From an uncultured Ignavibacteria bacterium (GTDB lineage: Bacteria > Bacteroidota > Ignavibacteria > Ignavibacteriales > Melioribacteraceae): 18,903 bases of DNA. A program made the position numbers and the translations under genes. Below are positions 14,434 to 18,903 of this stretch, one piece after another. The notes under the pieces were generated by a model. It was not told the origin of the DNA and made no database searches. It worked only from the letters and a program-made list of their open reading frames with translations. Position 1 is the stretch's first letter; each line of letters opens with the position of its first letter. The stretch is from contig CALGLM010000427.1 in NCBI GenBank assembly GCA_937930275.1, positions 1-18,903 on the forward strand, in the 5' to 3' direction.

Positions 14434-16593
14434 TTAGGCTTCGGTGTTAAAATCTGTTTTAAATTCAATACCTTCAACTACGTTTTCTTCACTACTGTTA
14501 GATTTGTTTTTTTCATCTTCCAAAACAGCTTTACGTGATAAACTTAGCTTTCCGTTTTCCATCTTTAACAGTTTTACGGTAATTAATTCACCTTCTTTTA
14601 ACACATCCGAAACTTTATTAATACGCTTAGTATCTATTTGTGAAACATGCAACAAACCTTGTGTGCCGGGTAATATTTCAACAAAAGCACCAAAATCGGT
14701 TATTTTAACAACTTTACAATTTTCGTAAACTTCACCAATTTCAGGTTCGGCTGTTAAACGTTTAATGTAATTTTTTGCGTTATTAGCTGCTTCACGACTC
14801 GGAGCGGCAATATTAACCGTACCGTCATCATCAATAAATATTTCAACGCTAAATTCTTTTTGAATTCCCTGTATTACTTTACCGCCAGGTCCAATTACAG
14901 CACCAATTTTATCGGTTCTAATTTTCATAGAAATTAGAGACGGGGCATACTGTGATACCTGAGCATTCGATTCGGCAATTGCTGTTTTCATTAAACCAAG
15001 AATGTGCAATCTACCTTCTTTTGCCTGAGCTAAAGCATTTTCCATTATTTCAAAAGAAATACCTTGAATTTTAATATCCATCTGAATTCCGGTTACACCG
15101 TTTTCACTTCCGGCAACCTTAAAATCCATATCGCCTAAGTGGTCTTCATTTCCTAAAATATCGGTAAGAATTGCATACTTGTCATCTTCTTTAATAAGAC
15201 CCATTGCAATACCGGCAATATGTGTTTTAACGGGCACACCGCCATCCATTAAAGCCAAACATCCTGCACAAACAGTAGCCATTGAAGAAGAACCGTTTGA
15301 TTCCAGAATATCTGAATTAATGCGAATAGTATAAGGGAAAACAGACTCTTCGGGAACGATATATTTTAACGAGCGCTCGGCTAAGTTTCCGTGTCCTACT
15401 TCACGTCTTCCGGTTCCGCTGTATCTGCCTGTTTCTCCTACAGAAAACGGAGGGAAATTATAATGCAATAAAAAACGTTTTTTATATTCCGTTTGCAACC
15501 CGTCAATTATTTGTTCATCATTTTTTGAACCCAATGTTAAAGTGGTTAAACTTTGTGTTTCGCCTCTTGTAAATAAAGCAGAACCGTGAGTGCGAGGTAA
15601 CAAACCTGTCTCTATACTTATCGGTCTAACTTGTTTAGTATTGCGTCCGTCAAGTCTTAATCCTTCTTCCAAAATACGTTTACGCATCAAATCTTTTTCC
15701 ATATCATGTAGTAAAGTTTTGATAACGTCTTCTTGTTCAGGATATTTTTCTGCCAAGGCAGCGCATACTTCATTTGTTAATTCTTTATTTTTTTCGGCTC
15801 TTGCTTCTTTACTTAACACAGTAGATACAATCTCTTTAAACTTGTCGTATGCAAGTGTGTTAACGTCAGCAACCAAATTTTCATCAAATTCTTCTTTTGC
15901 AACAACCATTTTTGGTTTTCCGCATTCGGCAGCTAACTCGTTAATGGCGTTTACAATTTTCTTAATTTCTTCATGAGCAAATTTTAAAGCTTCCAAAATA
16001 TCATTTTCGGAAACTTCTGTAGCTTCTCCTTCAACCATCATAATTGATGTTGTGGTACCGGCTACAACCAACTCCAAATCACTTTTTTGAAGTTCTTCAA
16101 AAGTTGGGTTTACAATATATTTACCGTCAATCCTTCCAACTCTTACTTCGCCTACGGGTTCCAAAAACGGAATATCGGATATTGCCAATGCGGCAGAAGC
16201 ACCGACTGCACCCAAAACATCAGCATCGTTTTCACCGTCAAACGAATAAACAAATGCTATAACTTGGGTTTCATTCTTAAATTCCGAAGGGAATAGAGGT
16301 CGAATAGGTCTATCGATTAATCGAGAAGATAATACTTCTTTATCACTCGGTTTTCCTTCACGTTTCAAAAATCCGCCGGGAATTTTTCCCGCTGCAAATG
16401 CTTTTTCTCTATATTCAACCGACAACGGGAAAAAGTCAACACCTTGCATTGGTTCCGAAGCAGCAACGGCAGCAACAAGTACCATTGTGTCTCCGTATCT
16501 AACCATAACAGAACCGTTTGCTTGTTTTGCCAACTTTCCTGTTTCAATTGTTAGCTTTTTACCGCCTATTTCAACTTCTTTAGTATATACCAT
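14434..16593 (-). CDS. pnp: Polyribonucleotide nucleotidyltransferase (PNPase)
   Basis: The 719-residue protein has the complete PNPase order: first RNase PH domain (~1-215), helical linker, second RNase PH domain (~312-545) with 'FPPFSVGETG' and the metal/phosphate residues in 'NEDHLGDMDFKVAGS' (D484, D490, K492), KH domain with 'GAVIGPGGKVIQGIQ' (564-578) and S1 domain (~620-687, 'DFGAFVEI', 'GLLHVSQI'). It degrades RNA 3' to 5' with phosphate and can add tails in reverse. A short polar tail follows S1. It starts 12 nt after rpsO, the usual rpsO-pnp operon. In other bacteria PNPase autoregulates through its leader. The short rpsO-pnp gap leaves little room for such a structure here. Confidence 0.97.
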   Translation of the reverse strand: MVYTKEVEIGGKKLTIETGKLAKQANGSVMVRYGDTMVLVAAVAASEPMQGVDFFPLSVEYREKAFAAGKIPGGFLKREGKPSDKEVLSSRLIDRPIRPLFPSEFKNETQVIAFVYSFDGENDADVLGAVGASAALAISDIPFLEPVGEVRVGRIDGKYIVNPTFEELQKSDLELVVAGTTTSIMMVEGEATEVSENDILEALKFAHEEIKKIVNAINELAAECGKPKMVVAKEEFDENLVADVNTLAYDKFKEIVSTVLSKEARAEKNKELTNEVCAALAEKYPEQEDVIKTLLHDMEKDLMRKRILEEGLRLDGRNTKQVRPISIETGLLPRTHGSALFTRGETQSLTTLTLGSKNDEQIIDGLQTEYKKRFLLHYNFPPFSVGETGRYSGTGRREVGHGNLAERSLKYIVPEESVFPYTIRINSDILESNGSSSMATVCAGCLALMDGGVPVKTHIAGIAMGLIKEDDKYAILTDILGNEDHLGDMDFKVAGSENGVTGIQMDIKIQGISFEIMENALAQAKEGRLHILGLMKTAIAESNAQVSQYAPSLISMKIRTDKIGAVIGPGGKVIQGIQKEFSVEIFIDDDGTVNIAAPSREAANNAKNYIKRLTAEPEIGEVYENCKVVKITDFGAFVEILPGTQGLLHVSQIDTKRINKVSDVLKEGELITVKLLKMENGKLSLSRKAVLEDEKNKSNSSEENVVEGIEFKTDFNTEA

Positions 16594-16605
16594 TAAGTTT
16601 GCCTC

Positions 16606-16875
16606 TTACTTTCTAATGTTAAGTTCTTTTATTATTGCTCTATATCTTTCAATATCGCGTGAAATTAAATAATCAAGTAATCTACGGCGTTTACCAACTA
16701 ACATCATTAAACCTCTTCTTCCGGCATGGTCTTTTTTGTGTGTGCCAAAATGTTCGGTTAATTGATTGATACGTGTTGTTAATAAAGCAATCTGTACTTC
16801 AGCTTTTCCGCTGTCTTTTTCGTTTTTGCCGTATTTAGCTATAAGTGCGGCTTTTTCTTCTTTTGTAATAGACAT
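16606..16875 (-). CDS. rpsO: 30S ribosomal protein S15
   Basis: This is the standard 89-residue S15, with '[13 protein letters not shown]'-like '[22 protein letters not shown]', '[25 protein letters not shown]' split over residues ~46-70, and the ending '[12 protein letters not shown]'. S15 binds the three-way junction of 16S rRNA helices 20-22 as a primary assembly protein. The ATG has a strong GGAG (16883-16886) 7 nt upstream, while many neighbours lack one. It sits between ribF (52 nt upstream) and pnp (12 nt downstream). A candidate promoter lies in the 52-nt gap. Confidence 0.97.
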   Translation of the reverse strand: MSITKEEKAALIAKYGKNEKDSGKAEVQIALLTTRINQLTEHFGTHKKDHAGRRGLMMLVGKRRRLLDYLISRDIERYRAIIKELNIRK

Positions 16876-16898
16876 TGTATTACTCCTTTTTGTTTTAC

Positions 16899-16927
16899 AA
16901 TATAATTCCAGTTTTCACCGAAATCAA
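16899..16927 (-). promoter_or_regulatory. Candidate promoter for rpsO-pnp
   Basis: On the minus strand TTGATT (16922-16927), exactly 17 nt, then TATATT (16899-16904) give 4/6 and 5/6 matches to the sigma70 consensus. The -35 box begins right after the ribF stop codon and the predicted start near 16892 leaves a short leader containing the GGAG site. An rpsO promoter inside this operon is known in E. coli. Here it is inference. Confidence 0.42.
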
Positions 16928-17872
16928 TTAATTAGTTGTTTCAATATTTAAATAATTTCTAATTGTTGCTCTATCTATATATAGTTGCTCAATTAAATCT
17001 TCTTTTTTGGTAAAGCGAACTTCGTCTCTAATAAAGTCATAAACTGTTACTGTAACCGTATCGCCATAAACTTCTTTATAAAAATCAAATAAATTTATTT
17101 CAATTATTTTGTCCGGCAAATTGTCAAATGTCGGTCTGTTTCCTATATTCATCATTCCAAAGTACTCAACCTCTCTTACTGTGCAAGTAACCGCATACAC
17201 TCCGTTACCGGGTATAATTTTTTCTTCCGCAACTTTTAAGTTTATTGTCGGAAATCCTAATTCCCTGCCTCGTTTACTTCCTTCAACTACTTCCCCTTCC
17301 AGCTTAAATCTTCTTCCCAAGTATGCATTTGCGCTTTCAATATTTCCTTCGTATAAAAACTTACGAATTAACGAACTACTTATAGGTTCGTCATCAACAA
17401 CCGTGGGAGGTACCGCAATTACCGAAAAGTTGTTTTCTTTTGCAAGATCAGTTAATTTTGCTTCATCCCCTTCTCTATCTTTACCAAATTTATGGTCGTG
17501 CCCTATTAAAAAATACTTTACATTAAGCTTTTTAACAATATACTCTTTTATAAACTCTTCATAACTTAATTTAGAAAATTCTTCGGTAAAATTTATAATA
17601 AGAACATTTTCAATTCCGTACAACCTAAATACATCTAATTTTTCTTGTAAAGTAGTAATTAGCTTTACTTCGTCTTTATTCCCCAAAACACGTCTTGGGT
17701 GCGGTTCAAAAGTAACAATTACATGCATCAAATTAGTTTTATAAGAAATTTGAAGCAATATTTCAATTAATGACTTATGCCCACAATGTATTCCGTCAAA
17801 AGTTCCGACAGTTACTACTGTTCCACGTGCAAAATCAATATCAGAATTTTCATAATAAACATTCATATTCAT
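16928..17872 (-). CDS. ribF: Bifunctional riboflavin kinase / FAD synthetase
   Basis: The 314-residue protein has an N-terminal FMN adenylyltransferase domain with 'TVGTFDGIHCGH' (21-32), 'TFEPHPRRVLG' (54-64), 'FLIGHDHKFGKDREGD' (121-136) and 'SSSLIR' (165-170). The C-terminal riboflavin kinase domain (~186-312) has 'GRELGFPTINL' (202-212) and 'GVYAV', with the catalytic Glu likely in 'IIEINLFDF' (256-264). It converts riboflavin to FMN and then FAD, which feeds flavoenzymes such as the Dus enzyme of this same cluster. The start is an ATG at 17872. An alternative ATG is two codons later, and neither has a Shine-Dalgarno. It follows truB after 13 nt. Confidence 0.96.
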   Translation of the reverse strand: MNMNVYYENSDIDFARGTVVTVGTFDGIHCGHKSLIEILLQISYKTNLMHVIVTFEPHPRRVLGNKDEVKLITTLQEKLDVFRLYGIENVLIINFTEEFSKLSYEEFIKEYIVKKLNVKYFLIGHDHKFGKDREGDEAKLTDLAKENNFSVIAVPPTVVDDEPISSSLIRKFLYEGNIESANAYLGRRFKLEGEVVEGSKRGRELGFPTINLKVAEEKIIPGNGVYAVTCTVREVEYFGMMNIGNRPTFDNLPDKIIEINLFDFYKEVYGDTVTVTVYDFIRDEVRFTKKEDLIEQLYIDRATIRNYLNIETTN

Positions 17873-17885
17873 AATTACAGTAATT

Positions 17886-18581
17886 TTAATTTGTTCTCAT
17901 AAAATCGTAAAACTCATCAATCGTAAATGCGTCATCAACCGAATACTCACCGATTGCAGTTCTCCGCAATTCCAACAAATACCCGCCGCATCCTAATTTG
18001 CTTCCAAAATCAGAAGCTAATACTCTAATATATGTGCCTTTTGAACATTTAATTTCAAAACGAATATAAGGTAATTCAACAGTTATATCAAATTTATAAA
18101 TTTCAATATCTCTTTCGTTTCTTTCAATTTCCACCCCTTTTCGTGCGTATTTATAAAGTGCTTTACCTTTATGCTTAACGGCGCTAAACATAGGAGGATA
18201 CTGTTTTGTTTTACCTAAAAAAGTATCTCTTGTTTCTTCAATTTTACGGTTATCTAAGTTAGAGATATCTCCGTAATATGTAGGCTCTGTTTCTGTATCA
18301 AACGATTTTGTAACATACCCAAGTTTAATAATTCCGGTATATGTTTTGCCTAAATTTTGAAACTGATTAATTTCTTTAGTTTTTTTACCTGTGCAGATAA
18401 TTAATAACCCCGTAGCTTCAGGGTCTAAAGTACCTGCGTGACCTACTTTTTTAACTTTAATTGCCTTTCGTACTTTATAAACGGCATCAAAGGATGTTTT
18501 ACCTTTCGATTTATCAATTAGAACTACAGCACCGCTTTCAAAATCTACTTCGCTACGGTTGCTCTGTTTCTTTATTATCAT
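17886..18581 (-). CDS. truB: tRNA pseudouridine-55 synthase TruB
   Basis: The 231-residue protein shows 'GAVVLIDKSKGKTSFDAV' (17-34) split around the first strand, the catalytic motif 'GHAGTLDPEATGLL' (47-60) with Asp53, 'GKTYTGIIKLGYVTKSFDTE', 'PPMFSAVKHKGKALYKYAR' and 'CSKGTYIRVLASDFG'. It makes pseudouridine 55 in the T-loop of tRNAs. It is at the short end of the family and lacks much of a C-terminal PUA domain, which is common in this group. Its ATG lies inside the rbfA gene, overlapping by 29 nt, so the two are translationally coupled. ribF follows after 13 nt. Confidence 0.95.
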   Translation of the reverse strand: MIIKKQSNRSEVDFESGAVVLIDKSKGKTSFDAVYKVRKAIKVKKVGHAGTLDPEATGLLIICTGKKTKEINQFQNLGKTYTGIIKLGYVTKSFDTETEPTYYGDISNLDNRKIEETRDTFLGKTKQYPPMFSAVKHKGKALYKYARKGVEIERNERDIEIYKFDITVELPYIRFEIKCSKGTYIRVLASDFGSKLGCGGYLLELRRTAIGEYSVDDAFTIDEFYDFMRTN

Positions 18582-18857
18582 TCTCGTGAACTTTTTTCAG
18601 CAAGTTTTCAATTTTTTCAACATAATCAATAGTATCGTCAACAAAAAACGATAATTCCGGTATAGACCGGATATTTTTTATTTTTGCAGCTAATTCGGTC
18701 CTAATCATTCCTTTTATAGAATTTACTTTATCAAGTACTGCCGAACGTTTTTCTCGTTCGTAAACCGAAATATAAATTTTAGCATATTTCAAATCCGGAC
18801 TCATTTTAACCTCGGTAATGGTTACAAGCCCCATTACCGGATCTTTTAATTTATGCA
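18553..18857 (-). CDS. rbfA: Ribosome-binding factor A, 5'-truncated at contig end
   Basis: About 100 residues of RbfA are present: 'KLKDPVMGLVTITEV', 'SPDLKYAKIYISVYE', 'IRTELAAKIKNIRSIPELSFFVDDT' in family order, a type II KH fold. RbfA binds the 30S subunit in late assembly and cold adaptation. The gene runs off the genomic sequence: compared with usual RbfA about 20-30 N-terminal residues are missing. An apparent TTG start at 18856-18858 is an artefact made where genomic sequence meets the adapter, so no true start is in the window. It leads the truB-ribF-rpsO-pnp series and nusA/infB should lie beyond the edge. Confidence 0.93.
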
Positions 18858-18903
18858 AGATCGGAAGAGCGTCGTGTAGGGAAAGAGTGTAGATCTCGGT
18901 GGT
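18858..18903. other. Illumina adapter contamination at contig end
   Basis: The last 46 bases start with AGATCGGAAGAGC and continue as the reverse complement of the Illumina universal (P5-side) adapter, through GTCGTGTAGGGAAAGAG to ATCTCGGTGGT. This is not genomic DNA. It should be trimmed before submission or further assembly. Confidence 0.97.

Noticed and set aside
17109..17564. 151-codon plus-strand ORF opposite ribF
   Set aside because: Mirror of ribF coding sequence; Ser/Pro/Leu-rich translation without recognisable motifs or RBS.
18856..18858. TTG start codon of rbfA
   Set aside because: Its last base belongs to the adapter sequence and the RbfA family has 20-30 more N-terminal residues.

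Overview
This window is an AT-rich bacterial contig end, most likely from the Ignavibacteria/Kapabacteria side of the Bacteroidota-Chlorobi group. The main reasons are a secreted enzyme whose C-terminal sorting domain carries the 'NYPNPFNPST' signature common in Ignavibacteria-type type IX secretion, and the gene neighbourhood rbfA-truB-ribF-rpsO-pnp followed by dus, rng, gcvT, a comB homologue, ftsK and lolA. The lineage is inferred from memory, not from a search. Some genes (rpsO, the DHS-like gene, the small ORF at the left end) have good Shine-Dalgarno sequences. Others have none.

Right part (about 6456-18858, all minus strand, read right to left): ribosome maturation and RNA metabolism (rbfA, truB, ribF, rpsO, pnp, dusB, rng), then one-carbon metabolism (gcvT), an orphan comB-type phosphatase, the DNA translocase ftsK and the lipoprotein carrier lolA. 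Spacing is tight: 4-nt or 29-nt overlaps, or gaps of 2-75 nt. The only larger break is a 251-nt gap between pnp and dusB that holds a 12-bp hairpin. rbfA is cut off at its 5' end because the last 46 bases (18858-18903) are Illumina adapter, not genome.

Middle (4969-6453, plus strand): a probable T9SS-secreted S1/P1-nuclease/zinc phospholipase C family enzyme, followed closely by a half-length TSUP (TauE/SafE) membrane protein that converges on lolA with only 2 nt between stop codons.

Left-centre (2539-4968): the accessory part. A divergently transcribed two-gene unit encodes an AAA/ABC-type ATPase (RloA-like) and an RloB-family TOPRIM-like protein. This layout is known from phage-defence (abortive infection) loci. 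The promoter side has a candidate TTGACA-N17-TAAATT promoter, a perfect 12-bp inverted repeat overlapping the -35 box, and a 7-bp hairpin at the predicted 5' end of the mRNA. Downstream lie ten consecutive AGA-heptamers (exactly 70 bp) followed directly by a 100-bp segment bounded by 14-bp inverted repeats.

Left end (62-2468, minus): an NAD-dependent epimerase/dehydratase, then a bacterial deoxyhypusine-synthase-like gene ending at a clear rho-independent terminator, then a 64-residue basic protein with a C-terminal membrane helix. No tRNA, rRNA, CRISPR array or insertion sequence was seen.
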